A DNA stretch of 64,000 nt from assembly GCF_010015445.1 (NCBI RefSeq), contig NC_053119.1, forward strand, positions 22,715,050-22,779,049, written 5' to 3'. Under the pieces are notes generated by a model, which made no database searches, was not told where the DNA came from, and worked only from the letters and a program-made list of their open reading frames with translations. A program made the translations under genes and the position numbers. The first letter of the stretch is position 1. Every line of letters begins with the position of its first letter. This stretch comes from Perca fluviatilis. Lineage: Eukaryota > Chordata > Actinopteri > Perciformes > Percidae. This document shows, in pieces, positions 21,755 through 43,568 of the stretch.

Positions 21755-23209
21755 TCATTTTGAAGCAGTTATCTCAGCAATCATCCCACCAACCTCCCCC
21801 ACCCTCTCCTCTTCTCCATCCTCTGTCCTATCTGCTGTTTCCTCTTGTGTTCTTGTGGGAAAAGCCGAACTCCTTTCCTCTTCCTCACCTTCATCCTTCT
21901 TTCCCTCCCTTTCCTCTCCTCCTCCTCCTTTCCTGCTTATCCCACACAACATGGGAAGAACTCCTCTGCATCTCTTCCTGAATGACGGGTCGCATGCAGC
22001 GTACAGGAGAGGATTAAGACAGGAGTTAAGATAAGCTAAACAAGTGACATATGGCTGAGCTGCCAGTAAAATCTGATCTACAGAGCAAGAGTATGGGACA
22101 AAGCCAAACTCCAGCAGCATTGAAACCGTCTTATTAACATGCAGAGGCAGCCAGCACAGGAAGAAAGCCATCACTAAAGTCACAATGACCCTGAGGAGTC
22201 TTCGCTGGCGCCTGCGGTCAGGACGAGGGCCCCGTCCAAAATGTCGGCTGAGGAGCTGGGCCAGTGAGCAGTAGCAGACCAGCAAGATGACAAGAGGAAG
22301 CAGGAAGCCAATTAGAGTTGATTTAAGACTCAAGGTGGCCGTCCACCACATCTCTGCCCTCTCCCGATCTGTCTCTTCCAGCTCTGCTCCAATCAGCATG
22401 GAGTAATCCATCTGGCAGGAGAGGAAGACTGATCCAGAGTCAGTAGAAGGATGAATTGGCTCCAGCTGCAAATCATAATCAGATTCAGGGTCTACCTCTA
22501 CCTCCCTGACAGAGCGCAGCAGCAGACCAGGAAGTGCCAGCACCCCCGCCAGCACCCACACCCCTCCAAGTATCCTCAAAGCCCTGCTGGGGCAGTTCTG
22601 TGATGCATGGTGGCTGGAGTGCCGGCGTCCAGTCAGAACCCAGTACCGCTCCATGCTGAGCATGCTCAGGCTGAACACACTGGCATACATGTTGAGCGCA
22701 GTGAGGAAGCTGCTGATTTGGCAGAGGGGTTGCCCAAAAGGCCAGTGGTAGCCCATCGCTGTGTAGACCGCCCACAGAGGAAGAGTCACAAGGAAACAGA
22801 GGTCAGCTAACGCTAAGCTGGCTATCAGAGAGTCTGTCAGTGAGCGGGAGGGACGAGGGATGGAGGGAGGATGGGAGGAGGAGGAGGAGTGAGAGGAGGG
22901 TCTTTGTCCTGAGGAAGATCCACAGTTCTCCTTGTTCTTCTGAAGAAATGACCCATGGTGCAATCTACCAGCACTGTTAATACTCTGCTGACTGGTTCTG
23001 AAAATGCCAGTGCAACAGAGCTTTCCAGTTCCCTTCCCATCGGCTCGGTCCAGGTAGGCCCACAGCACCAGACTGTTGCCGAGACAACCAACCAGGAAGG
23101 CCAGCAGGTAGATGGATGGGATGATGGAGAAGGAGGGAGACCAGTCACTGTAGTTGCAGTGGAAGAGGGTAGGGGTAGAAGGAGAGGGGGAGGTGAGGAA
23201 GTCTGACAT
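21755..23209 (-). CDS. Apelin-receptor-like class A GPCR, single coding exon, 484 aa
   Basis: A seven-helix receptor of the apelin receptor family (aplnr/aplnr2-like; GPR25 and GPR15 are the nearest alternatives). Start chosen at the first ATG (MSDFLTSPSPST); a GTG three codons upstream has no support. An N-glycosylation site NYS lies at 19-21. TM1 contains GCLGNSLVLW (about 41-50), TM2 SLALADL with Asp 136, TM3 the disulfide Cys in QPLCQISSF followed by ERY in place of DRY, TM6 CWLP, and TM7 NSCLNPLLY. Apelin-receptor-like stretches are WPFGQPLC, NMYASVF, STLIGFLLPL, and PYVTCLAYLNSCLNP. Two features are unusual. Intracellular loop 1 spans about residues 53-124 (normally 10-12 residues) and is Ser/Pro-rich. 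The C-tail is long and Glu/Gly/Lys-rich. An AATAAA lies at 21566-21571, 184 nt past the stop. Family assignment is firm; orthology is not. Confidence 0.85.
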   Translation of the reverse strand: MSDFLTSPSPSTPTLFHCNYSDWSPSFSIIPSIYLLAFLVGCLGNSLVLWAYLDRADGKGTGKLCCTGIFRTSQQSINSAGRLHHGSFLQKNKENCGSSSGQRPSSHSSSSSHPPSIPRPSRSLTDSLIASLALADLCFLVTLPLWAVYTAMGYHWPFGQPLCQISSFLTALNMYASVFSLSMLSMERYWVLTGRRHSSHHASQNCPSRALRILGGVWVLAGVLALPGLLLRSVREVEVDPESDYDLQLEPIHPSTDSGSVFLSCQMDYSMLIGAELEETDRERAEMWWTATLSLKSTLIGFLLPLVILLVCYCSLAQLLSRHFGRGPRPDRRRQRRLLRVIVTLVMAFFLCWLPLHVNKTVSMLLEFGFVPYSCSVDQILLAAQPYVTCLAYLNSCLNPLLYAACDPSFRKRCRGVLPMLCGISRKGGGGEEREGKKDEGEEEERSSAFPTRTQEETADRTEDGEEERVGEVGGMIAEITASK

Positions 23210-24508
23210 CTGTGCCACCGTCTTTTTGGTTTCTATATCAAATAGTTTGCCATGAAAATCTTTGGAGGTCCCACTATTTTCTTGGCAAGCTGAAGTTTGG
23301 TCAAAATAATGTCTAGAAGCACAAAGTTCAAACTCCTGGACTGGAACAATTGTTTTAGATATAAGCTTCAGGGACCAGATTCCAGTAGTAGACTAGTCCC
23401 CTGTTCACTCTTACTTCTTCCTCAGTTCGTTGACTTGGATTGTCTGAAATTTCAATGAAACACTATGAGATTCTAAAACTTTTGCAACAGGCACAAATAC
23501 TGTAAATCCTGTATGTGCACAGCTTGTAACAACAAGGCAACATTTAGCTACACCAAAGATTCTGCTACACACGTTACTTTAGGAATGTAGTTTAGGAATT
23601 TTTGACTAATCTGCCCAAGAATGCTGTTAAGCAGACTTTTTTTACATGCAAACAACAACCACATGATAACATTGTATGTAAATTGTGCTTTCTTGTCCAT
23701 CATCATACGATAATAAATAATATCACATAAAGGATTTAGTTAAAATCTAAGACTTAAGCTGGCTTTAATGCCATTTTAGGCCTCTCTGACATTCATTCCT
23801 ACAAGAATCAAAAGGAAAGGTTCTTGATCAAAAACGCAGAAATAGACACTTCACACTGCACTAATAAAGTAGCTCCCAATAAATATAATGAAGCAATTGA
23901 CCCTTTTAAGCATTGACAGATTAGTTAATAATGCAGCATGTGAATCTTGTGTCTGTTACTGCTTTATTAACAAGGTTAACTATGTTGAAATTATTTTTTT
24001 TAATTTTATTTTTACTGATAGTATGATGTTGTTGTGATGGGATGGTGGAGGGGGGTTCGTGGTTTGCGATGTGTTTTATATTTCCCTTAATTGATGAAAA
24101 TAAATAAACATAATTTTGAAAAAAGAAAAAGAAAATATTATGCTGAAATTGTTTAAATTCATTCTGTAAATTTTGATTGCAGCCTTTATCAAACTGCATG
24201 TTTTGCATGTCAACGTTGCACCCAAGCAATCCTAAATGAGGGGCTAGGTCTTGAGGACTTTTGGGGACAGGGCTTTCTCTGCCAATGCTCCCACACTCTG
24301 GAACAGTCTACCACTCCACATCCGCTCTGCCCCATCCCGGCCCATGTTCAAAAAGCACCTCAAAACATTTCTTTTCACAAAGTCCTTTGACCCCTAACCC
24401 CCCTCCCCCCTATTTGTTAAGCGACCTTGGGTACCTTGAAAGGTACTATATAAATCCAAGTTATTATTATTATTATTATTGAGAGTAATTATAATGAAGC
24501 TCACTTAC
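23210..24508. other. Presumed 5' intron of the GPCR gene, with a Rex/L2-type LINE tail
   Basis: Non-coding DNA between the GPCR coding exon and its proposed UTR exon; contains the LINE tail at 24238-24480 and nothing else recognisable. Confidence 0.5.
24238..24480 (+). mobile_element. Non-LTR retrotransposon 3' end
   Basis: In plus orientation it decodes the very end of a reverse transcriptase (NSLPLHIRSAPSRPMFKK, HLKTFLFTKSFDP-stop). It is followed by a short 3' UTR with GAAAGGTACTATATAAATCC and an (ATT)n tail, the standard end of CR1/L2/Rex1-type fish LINEs. It is 5'-truncated. Confidence 0.8.
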
Positions 24509-24690
24509 CTCAGGCTACTTCATCAGCTTGGACGATGAAATCCTTTCTAAGATGCTGCGATGATCATTGTGGAGCAAAATTCAGCCACTGTCCTCTCATC
24601 CTGTCTTCTCTCTGTGACTTCTCCTCCTGTTTCTCTCTCAATCTATACTGAGCCAGCAAGTGTGCCTTCCTCTCAAGCCTGAATATATAG
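24509..24690 (-). promoter_or_regulatory. Probable promoter and 5' UTR exon of the apelin-receptor-like gene
   Basis: On the minus strand, a TATA-like CTATATATTC at 24681-24690 is followed about 170 nt later by CTGAG and a near-perfect donor GTAAGTGAG (exon end at 24509). This suggests a non-coding first exon that splices to an acceptor just before the GPCR exon. Possible acceptors are a TTTCAG near 23445 or a weak CACAG directly before the ATG at 23209. A (GT)n tract sits immediately upstream of the TATA box. Inference from motifs only. Confidence 0.4.
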
Positions 24691-24697
24691 CTATGTG

Positions 24698-24698
<1 letters not shown>

Positions 24699-24763
<65 letters not shown>
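24699..24763. repeat. (CA)n microsatellite upstream of the GPCR promoter
   Basis: About 32 CA units ending 9 bp from the TATA-like box at 24681-24690. Further imperfect CA runs continue to about 24930. Confidence 0.95.
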
Positions 24764-24765
<2 letters not shown>

Positions 24766-26186
24766 CTTTCTCTTGTTCTAAGACCAGACCACCCCAGCAG
24801 AGTGTTACGAGACCTGCAAACACCCCCCCACAGCACAAACCCACACACCTCCCAAGAGACACAATATAACCACCCCCCCCACACACACACACACACTGCA
24901 AACACACACACACTGCAAACACACACAAACCCGAGACACACAAACAGATCCCACAATCCTCTAGGCTGCTCATATTCTCTATGCACATACAGTACACAAA
25001 TGTGTGCAAACACTAACACATTCTTTTGTGTCTCACATGTTCACGCTCAGTGTGTATACACAGTCATCAAATGTAACAGCTCACACAGAGCACAAACAAA
25101 TAACAGCCCTCACTTTCATAATCTGAACGCAATATCAGAATAGAATAGTGAATGTATGTGAGACAGCCTTCATGAATATATTTAAATGGGCATTTAACCC
25201 ATTATTCTGTATATGGTGTAAAAAAAAGAAAAATACTGACAGTTTTCAGATGAAAGTAGATCCTCACCCACAGCTGTCCTATCTCTTGTCATAAGGAGAG
25301 TGCCAATTCACAGTAAAGAAAAGTATTAAATGACAGTCAGTGGGGTGAAGTACTGTACGTAAATACAATTTTGAGGCACTTATACTTTACTCAAGTATTT
25401 CCAATTTATGCTACTTCTTAACTACAAGGGAAATACTGTACTTTTTACTTCACTGCATTTATTTGACAGATGTCTGTTACTTTGTTATTACCTCCTACAT
25501 AAAATGTGTCTTTGTGTTAAAGTGGGCAAACTTACTAAAACTATGACCAGTAACTGTCTTTCTGATTAAACAACAGCATATATTTTTGTAATATGTAAAT
25601 TGTTATAACACATACTTTTTCTCATGATTAAAAGTTCAGTGACAGCTGGACAAACTGTCATCCTAAAGTAACTACTAGGAATGAAATGGTCAGTTTAGGT
25701 GTAAGATGTTAGCTGTGTTGTTAAAAGCTAACATTTAAGTTTGCCTTACAGTCTCTCTGTTTAAAAAAAGTCTGAAATAAAAATACAAAAGTGTTTTGCG
25801 TTGATCTTGTTTCTGTCCATATGCAGATTTGACATAACATTATCTCATAAAAGCTTTGAACTAGAAATTCAAGTCTTTGAATTTCAATAGAAATGTGAAC
25901 TTTTACAAGATTACATTCATGAAATAATATAATTTTGATAGCAATAGACGAGATTCCAAGCAGAGACATTGCAGTTCATAGTTGGTGTCTTATCCCCTGA
26001 GTTATGTTACTACATTTAACAAAAAAAAAGTACTACTATACAAAACCTGATCTCAGTTTTTATAAAATGACCTCTGTAAGGTGGACGTAGTCCACAACCC
26101 CCTCAACTTCACCTTCAGAGATGATAATAAAAAGGAGTTTAAGTGGCATTTTGGCTTTTATATGTTATTTTTAAGTGCTGTTGTCG

Positions 26187-26249
26187 ATGGACGGATGGAT
26201 GGATGGATGGATGGACTGATGGACGGATGGACGGATGGATGGATGGATA
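26187..26249. repeat. (GGAT)n tetranucleotide repeat
   Basis: About 15 units of GGAT/GGAC with one CTGAT interruption. Confidence 0.9.
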
Positions 26250-26429
26250 CAGTAGGTCAGCATGGGGTTACAGTGTAAACAGTCAAGATGTTCCAATAGT
26301 AAACAGGAAGTGTTTGTTACCACAGGGGCAGAGGTCATGCTGCCATCAACCTGTTGTTATGGAAACAGATGTTTCTAAAAACATTCCTTAGTCTTTTCTC
26401 TCACAGAAAATGGTAGTGAACAAACACAC

Positions 26430-26555
<126 letters not shown>

Positions 26556-28069
26556 GGAAAGAAAGGCAGGAGCAAATACAAAGAAGAAAACTGTAGGCTG
26601 AGGATCACAGTGGGAAACAACAGGGGAAGAAAGCGCTGCAGTGTGACAAAAAACCACATCAAGATTGACAATCTTCAGAGTGGACTGAATTACAGTAACT
26701 GTATTGACAGTGGTTTCTAAATCCACGCATCACATCATCCCCCCAATTCCTGGGAGAACAAAGGCGTTTGAGCGGTGAGATCAATCCACATCTCAAAAAT
26801 GTTGTGTTTAAGAGCAGCCTTCAGAATTCTGGTGCAGCTACCACACTCTACTAGCCTAGATGCCAGCCAAACTTAGCCCCGCCCACAACATTCGAGGTAG
26901 AATCTGAGTATGACCATGTGATGTCAGGCTAACACTCTACAGGCTTTCAAATTCAAACTGAAATCTGAAAACTTATACACTTGATCAACAGGCAGTGTTT
27001 GATAAAACTGTTTGCATAAAAACTTCGTACTGACATTCTGATTACTGGGGATCCCCTGATTTGTCCTCCAGCAACACCATGAATTTCTTTTGGATGTTGA
27101 GAGAAATGTCTCAACAGCTATTGAATGGATTGTCATGAAATTTAGTACAGACATTTATGCCCATTGTAGCATTCAGCTAAAAGCGCCACTGTGCAGTGCT
27201 TAAGTAGTATGTAGATGCTAACACGTCTATAGACTCTTAATACCTAGGGCTCCTGGAGGACAAGGTTGACAGTAGATTGTCCTGGTGAAACAAAGTCAAT
27301 TAAATTGCACTTGAAGAGAGGCTTCATTACAATATTCAAGGTTCGATGGTTCATGATGCTTAAAAATACATGCCTGTATTATCCTGTATTAGCTTGATGA
27401 TGATATATCCAGCAGCATTGCTTAATTTGATTGTCAGCTACCAGACAGTTTATTTCTGTTCTGGATATGTTTGGCTAATCTTTTTCTAGGCCTATAAAGA
27501 GCTTATGACACAGATGGGAAACTGTAACCTCTGAGTTCATTAGTGTAATGAGGCTTGAATGAAAGGTCTCAAATATTAAACATATTGAATTGTATTGAAC
27601 TGTAATGGTCTTAATATTATTTTTTTCAAAGCTGACATTTTGTCTCGTCACTGCAGGGAATTCACAGGTTTTTATTTAATAATGGTTTACAGGAACACTT
27701 AGTGCAAATAGAACAGAGTCATCATTAATGTTATTAGTTATTGGTAAAATGTCTGCTGTGAAAAAAGGCCTATTGGCTGTGTGGGTGTGTTTGGACTCTT
27801 CTTGACTGACATTCCCTCACTCTCCTGGTTTTCAGGATAATAATTCACTTCAATTCCAAGATTCCTGTATAATTTCAACCTGAAAGAGGACCAGTCAGAC
27901 AGAATCACTCAGAACTCCTATGTGGTTGCGCAGGAGGACCTTTAGGATCTCTAAACTGTAATGGCCAGAGATGGATTTTCAAACATGGCAATAGTTTGGC
28001 TGCTTGTAAAGTGAAAAAGATAAGAATTTGCATAATATGCCTGGGATGGTATGAAGCACAGAGGAGGCA

Positions 28070-28077
28070 CATAAAAG
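28070..28077 (+). promoter_or_regulatory. TATA-like box of the ENDOD1-like gene
   Basis: CATAAAAG lies 63 nt before the first ATG. Transcription would start near 28100 with a 5' UTR of about 40 nt, compatible with a regulated TATA-type promoter. Position and motif only. Confidence 0.35.
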
Positions 28078-28139
28078 TCCACACAGCAGGACGACGTTTC
28101 GAAAGGATTAAATGCTCTGTGGACACTGCATGATTCATC

Positions 28140-29200
28140 ATGATTGTCTACAGAAGGGATCGAATGCTCATCTGTCTTCTTGTAATTGTGATGGCAGGAG
28201 CAGAGGTGAAGGAGCACCTCTCACCTGAGTGTAAACAGTTCCTGTACATGGGCACCTTGCCTCGAGGTCTTGAGGAGCAGCATTTTAAAACGATTTGCCA
28301 GATCTATGTGGGCAGGCCAAGATTTGTCACCCTGTACGACACCTTCAACCACATCCCTGTGTATTCTGCGTACACCTTCAAGCGCTCGGACGGCTACAAG
28401 AAGGTTGATGTGCCTTGGATGTATGAGCCACAGGTAGGGGCGAAGTATTGGATTTGCTGTCTTTCCCTCCTTTAAGAAAAGCATACTTTCCAATGTTAAA
28501 GATAGGACATTTTGGAAAGATCCTTTGGCAATCAGTCTTATCTCATAATCTACTTACTTAACACATTTGTAGTTTTTAATAATGACAATGTTTATCCTGA
28601 CAGCTCTCCACAGTGTCAGAATCACGTGAGATGCAGCCGTTCCCTTCAGAAAACGTCCACAGTAGTTTTGAGGATGCTCAGGCCGTGCTCGACGACTACT
28701 CTAACACTGTAATCTATGAACGTGGTCAGCTGAATCCAGACGAGCACCAGGCCCACCCTGATGACAAAGCATCCACCTACACCCTGACAAACGTGGTCCC
28801 TCAGGTCCGAGAGTTCAACATTGGTCCCTGGAAAACCCACGAGCACATCATTCGCAGGCGGCTCAACAACTACTGTCGTGGCACCGCCTATGTAGTCACC
28901 GGGGTCACTACCTCGGGGCACACAATCCGCCGCCACAACATCAATCGCCTGGGCATCCCCACCTACCTCTGGTCGGCCTACTGCTGCATTGATTTTGACC
29001 ACAATGCACCGTACTCAGAGCGCTCTAAGTTTCCTGCGTTTGCAGCTCATGGGCTCAACGACAGGGAGGATAACAAGGTTCAAGAGATGACGGTGCCGCA
29101 GCTGGAGGACTTCCTGAAGAGGGTAACTTATGTTGGCAGCTCTTTCCAGATCTTCTATGACAACTGTGTTCCTCCTAATAGTGCCCTGCATCTGCCTTAA
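28140..29200 (+). CDS. ENDOD1-like secreted endonuclease homologue, 2 exons, 296 aa
   Basis: Member of the DNA/RNA non-specific endonuclease (Endonuclease_NS) family, closest to endonuclease domain-containing 1 proteins, which are expanded in fish. Exon 1 is 28140-28433 (donor GTAGGG) and exon 2 is 28604-29200 (acceptor CCTGACAG), phase 0. The first ATG gives MIVYRRDRMLICLLVIVMAG; a second ATG at 28164 starts directly on the hydrophobic signal peptide and may be the real start. Family landmarks are CKQFLYMGTLPRG, ICQIYVGRPRFVTLYD, IPVYSAY, LNPDEHQAHPDDKASTYTLT, and a Cys-rich end (YCCID, YDNCVPP). The core catalytic motif, usually (D/Y)(R/K)GH, reads ERGQ here (GQLNP), so the general-base His is replaced by Gln and activity is doubtful. 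The length, about 300 aa, is normal for the group. Candidate ATTAAA poly(A) signals are at 29302 and 29439. The gene has no same-strand neighbour. Confidence 0.88.
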
Positions 29201-29549
29201 GAAAATGGAGATGGGTCCTTCATATTTAGTATATATATTGATATCCACATCAGTGTCAATAATATTCGACATTTAGAAGCTGATTAGGAGCAACTCATTT
29301 CATTAAATATTTAATTCATTTATTCTAAATTTTACAGTTTTTTGGGCTAAATCAAACTTGTTGCCCACATCTCAACTTTAATTCCATTATCCAACTTACA
29401 GTGTTCCATATAATTGCTCTGTGGCCGCTTGTTTGCTGATTAAAATTGTTGTCATACCGCTATTACCCTGCTTTTCGTTATAATTGGACAGATCTTTACT
29501 TATTTACCCAGTATTTAACGTTTACAGTAAAATGAAATAATCTCAGTTA

Positions 29550-29634
29550 AAAGGTCCACTTACTAGCTTTCCTGAGCTCCATTCACGTTAGAGGATGCAG
29601 TTGAAAGCTCTTAAAAACTATTAAGTGGACCTTT
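29550..29634. mobile_element. 85-bp inverted-repeat element
   Basis: AAAGGTCCACTTA at the left end is an exact 13-bp inverse of TAAGTGGACCTTT at the right end. The ends resemble those of the TTAA-flanked elements elsewhere in the window, but a right-hand TTAA is missing. Confidence 0.6.
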
Positions 29635-30566
29635 GAGCTTAGATTTTGTTACATATACTGTGCCCGAAGGTCAAGATTGATTCTCAATGTTAAACATCGG
29701 AGTAAAAATCCCCTTTGTAACCTAAATACATCTTAAAACTTCCATTATTAATTATTATTTTAATTATGTTGTATTTGGTGCATAAAGAAGTTTTTGTCGG
29801 GCATAAACTCACCATGAAAACCCTACATAGTTGTACAACTCATTCACTTTATCTCATGGTAACTTATCTTAATGACTGGGAACTACACCTGCCTCTGAAG
29901 GCCTTTTGTTCAGCACAGTTCAACTAAATTTTGCATACAGCCTCTTAACTGTAGCGCTACTTTTCACTTCTCTTATGGACAGGCAAATTCAGGACAAACT
30001 GGGCCAATATCCAGATTTTATCATCCTCTAAAAGAATATTAACATATACAACTCTAGTTTTACTTGTCAATGAAAATTGGGATTTTTTTGTTTCCCTGTT
30101 AATCAGAATAGAAAACAGTAGTAAGTTGGGTTCAGCCTTTTTAAGTGGTCCCATGTCTTCTGAAAGTTTATTTGGATTTCAAATGGTGCCACAAAATGTG
30201 AACTACAAAAGCTAAGTAAGTTTAAATAAAGTTGGATGTAAAAACATAAATGGTAATCTTTTGGTATTTTTGTGACTTTATTCATTATTATTATTATTAT
30301 TATTATCATTATTTGTCAGGATCTGGTAAGATTTCTTTGGTACAGCAGCTCATAGATGCTACAAACAACATCAAAACAGTGAAATGACCCAACACTAAGA
30401 GGGCAGATATTGCCCCAGGGAGAATTGTACAATTAGTAACCGCATTTAGTTTGAGTGGGTAGCTGTATCCTGCCAGCTGGCATATGCCACAGTGCCAGAT
30501 GGTCAGCTCCACTGTTTTGACCAGCAGCAAACTGTTAAGAGCCCAAAATACATTTCACATCGTTAA

Positions 30567-30947
30567 AAGGTGCTCTAAGCGATGTCACGCGTTTTTTTAG
30601 GCTACAAAATTTGTTGTCACATACAGCAAACATCTCCTCACTCTCTGCTAGCTGCCTGTCCCCTTAACACACTGTAAAGAAAACATGGTCTCTGAACAGC
30701 TCAGTCTCCACAAACACCAACAAAAACAAACTGTGCCAACCTGCACCACAAAACAAACAGTCTTGCAATGTTCCAGCCAATAAACGACAAGAAGGATTTG
30801 GGGGTGGGGGGTTAGTGCGCAGAAGCACGGAAGGGAAGGAGAGGGGACGGGATGAGGAGGAGGGAGGGGCGAGCTAGCCTCATTTTGTTTGAAAATACTT
30901 TGAACGTCAACAAGAAGTGCCGTCACCCGACATCTCTTAGAGCACCT
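30567..30947. mobile_element. Non-autonomous DNA transposon with TTAA flanks
   Basis: The left end AAGGTGCTCTAAGCGATGTC and right end GACATCTCTTAGAGCACCTT are inverted with one mismatch; TTAA stands on both sides. No open frame. Confidence 0.75.
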
Positions 30948-31057
30948 TTAATTAGAAGCACACTTAACTCTGAGGGCCAGTAGAGGGAGACATTGTTTAT
31001 GTAATCTTTGCGTAGCTAAACACCTTTCTGTGGAAAACGCATTACAAACAATGGTAT

Positions 31058-31291
31058 TAGGGCTGTCCTCGATAAAAAAAGTTCTCAGTCGACTAACGCA
31101 CTAGGATTATGCAGACTAATCGATTAGTTGATTTTATCGACCTATGTAAAACGGAGTTTCTCCTCTTTAAATCTTATACTTACCAGATGTGTGCTCATAC
31201 GTAAGGTTCTTGGAATTAAAAAAAAAAGCATTAAAAATGATTAATTGACTAAAGACATTTGAGTGGACTCAACTAAGAGAAGACAGCCCTA
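31058..31291. mobile_element. Short hAT-like element with near-perfect 8-bp duplication
   Basis: TAGGGCTGTC at the left inverts GACAGCCCTA at the right. Flanks AATGGTAT and AATTGTAT agree at 7 of 8 positions, as expected for an aged hAT insertion. 234 bp, non-coding. Confidence 0.75.
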
Positions 31292-31453
31292 AATTGTATT
31301 GTTCTGAATAACAAAAGGTGGAAAAAGGTTTCTTCAGTGCACTGAACAATATCTAAAAACTCTGATTATGCTAAGAAATGAATAGCATATTGACAATTAC
31401 ATACACATGTCAAGACAATCAAAGAAAGACTGCACACTATTAACTCAACATTT

Positions 31454-31459
31454 TTTATT
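31454..31459 (-). terminator. pus7: pus7 polyadenylation signal
   Basis: AATAAA on the minus strand about 400 nt after the pus7 stop codon, the best-placed canonical hexamer before the next repeats. Confidence 0.45.
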
Positions 31460-31857
31460 TCTCTCTTCAAGAGTTTTCAATTTACACATTTAGCTTAAAG
31501 TTAAAAAACAAAAACTCATTTCTGTACAAAGAGGGCTTGCTGAGCACCCTGTGCAGCAGGGATTACTGTATGAGACAGCAGCCTGAAAGCAGAAAAGTCT
31601 ACTTAAAATCATTGTCAAAATATGCTGAATCATAGCAGCACAGAAACACTTAAAAAAAAGTTGAACAATGATAAATTGTTGCTCTTTGTACTTCAAAGAA
31701 ATAACCTTTTGGCTTCACACCGAACCCAATCGCTCTCGCTGTCGCACGCGGCATAACACACTTAAAAACACTCACAACAGTTAGTAGCCACAGTAGACAG
31801 GTGCTTTGCAGCCTGCAGCAGCAGCAGCAGTCCAGTTTGCGCCGGTGTGTTTTGGTC

Positions 31858-41664
<9,807 letters not shown>

Positions 41665-42557
41665 CAGAGCCAAGCTGTGAAAACAAAGACAGAGAAACTG
41701 TGTTGTAATACAAACAGAGCCAAAATAATTACAACCGTTAGAGGGTATTCCACCAAATGAACAAATATTATTTTGTGTTTACTTGTCATGGGAAGTAAAC
41801 CTACTATGAAAACAATTGTATAATGTTTTCTAAGAAAATTAGTCATTTCGGGTTGGTCTTAGAAACAACCCTTTATTTTTAAAATAAGTATTTATTTAGG
41901 TATATTTTTGTCTTTATTGGGTGACACCAGGAGAGTCGGAAAATCAACAGATGGACTCAAAACTGGGGACATTACAATTACATGGTCAACATTTTAAATT
42001 ATTAACCCATCATGGTTTATATACTGTATTTTTTAGTACAATACTACACACCATGTGTGTATTCCACTTATGCTGTGCAATTATCCATCATGGATACATC
42101 TGTATTAGTGAAAGATGTAGCCATTTTATTAGTATTTTTGTCCGTTATTCTGGTTGTTTTGTCTTGTTTAATTTCTTTTTATCACTCGGTCACTTTTTTC
42201 CTTTGTTTTTTTAATCTTGAGCTGCTGTAACAAGTACATTTCCCCGATGTGGGATCAATAAAGTTTTACCCAGGAATGTAGTTTTGGTGTGATGCATCTC
42301 GTTTTACATCATCACTAGTAATATATTACGACTGCTGTACATAAATCTACACAGTAATCTAAAGCTGCTGCACTGAACTAAACTTAAAATACAGCTGTAT
42401 TGCATTTCCGTGTTTGCATGAGTAACGTTAATGACAACTAACTTAACTGACATTAATGGCCTAGAAAACGATGCTACTGACTTAACGTTAGCGTTGTTTG
42501 TGGAGCTGAGGTAAGGCTGGAGACAGATGTGGATCTGGGAAACGCTTCTTGTCTCAC

Positions 42558-42900
42558 AGCTGCCAAACACTTGCAGAGACTTCTTAATGGACCCGCGTTT
42601 CAAACAGGCACTGAAAAGACATAACGTTAATGAACATAATGCTGAACACTCAAAAGTTAGCAAAGTCGCTAGCGCATTCGCATTGTCATATATTAGCTAA
42701 CATAACTGGCTATGGTTAGCGTTGCTAGCAGCAAAACTAAGCTGAAACGTCAGTGTAAATAAAGCGAAAACGTTGTTTTTTCTAGTCAAACGTCTGATTT
42801 AACGTACCTGCGTCTGGTGATAATCACAAGAGTACGGACAGCGTTGAACGCCAGCTTTTTCCACACGTGTGTGTGTGTCGTTGCTTCCGGAAACAGAACC
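42558..42900 (-). promoter_or_regulatory. pus7: pus7 5' UTR exon(s) and promoter region
   Basis: A CpG-containing stretch around 42810-42900 ends at a strong donor CAG|GTACGT (exon end 42808), a good candidate for the non-coding first exon. A second possible UTR exon, 42610-42558, has acceptor TCTTTTCAG and donor GTGAGAC. The coding ATG at 41664 is preceded by a splice acceptor, so at least one upstream UTR exon must exist. There is no TATA box, as expected for a housekeeping gene. Exact start site unknown. Confidence 0.45.
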
Positions 42901-43394
42901 TACCCCAAAGCCCTCCCACTGCAAACGTTTGGTTAGGGACCTGTCAATCATTCACCACCATTCGACCACATGCGACCACTCGACCGACAGCAAAAAAAAA
43001 AAGAAAAAGTTATTATATATATATATATAAAAGGAAAAAAAGATCAAACTTCTGAACTGTCACACATGCTTTTACATACAGATGTAAACGTTGAAAAACA
43101 CGCACGCACTCTTCTTCTGCAATTTTGCCGTTATCGTAGCAACTTTCACAGAACGTTACAGAAGTTGTATTAATGTTGCTTAGACATGTGGACATATGTG
43201 GCGGCTGACTTCACATGATGAATTATTTTATTTGATAACATCACCAGACCAAAAATCATGCAGATAGGTTGTGGGAGAACATGAATGGAAAAGGAAGAAG
43301 GAAAAATACATGAGATCAAATCTATCTATAATCAAACTATTTAAAGTATGCTTATCAAAGTATGTATGGTCAAACAGTGCTTGTCCGATAATAG

Positions 43395-43553
<159 letters not shown>

Positions 43554-43568
43554 TGACTAACTCAATTA

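Larger units (their letters stand above)
29201..31453. other. Spacer between the convergent ENDOD1-like and pus7 genes
   Basis: Holds the ENDOD1-like 3' UTR, an 85-bp inverted-repeat element (29550-29634), an (ATT)n run near 30284-30306 and two DNA transposons (30567-30947, 31058-31291). Confidence 0.6.

Noticed and set aside
21723..22034. Plus-strand frames opposite the GPCR
   Set aside because: Shadows of the C-terminal GPCR coding region; no homology.
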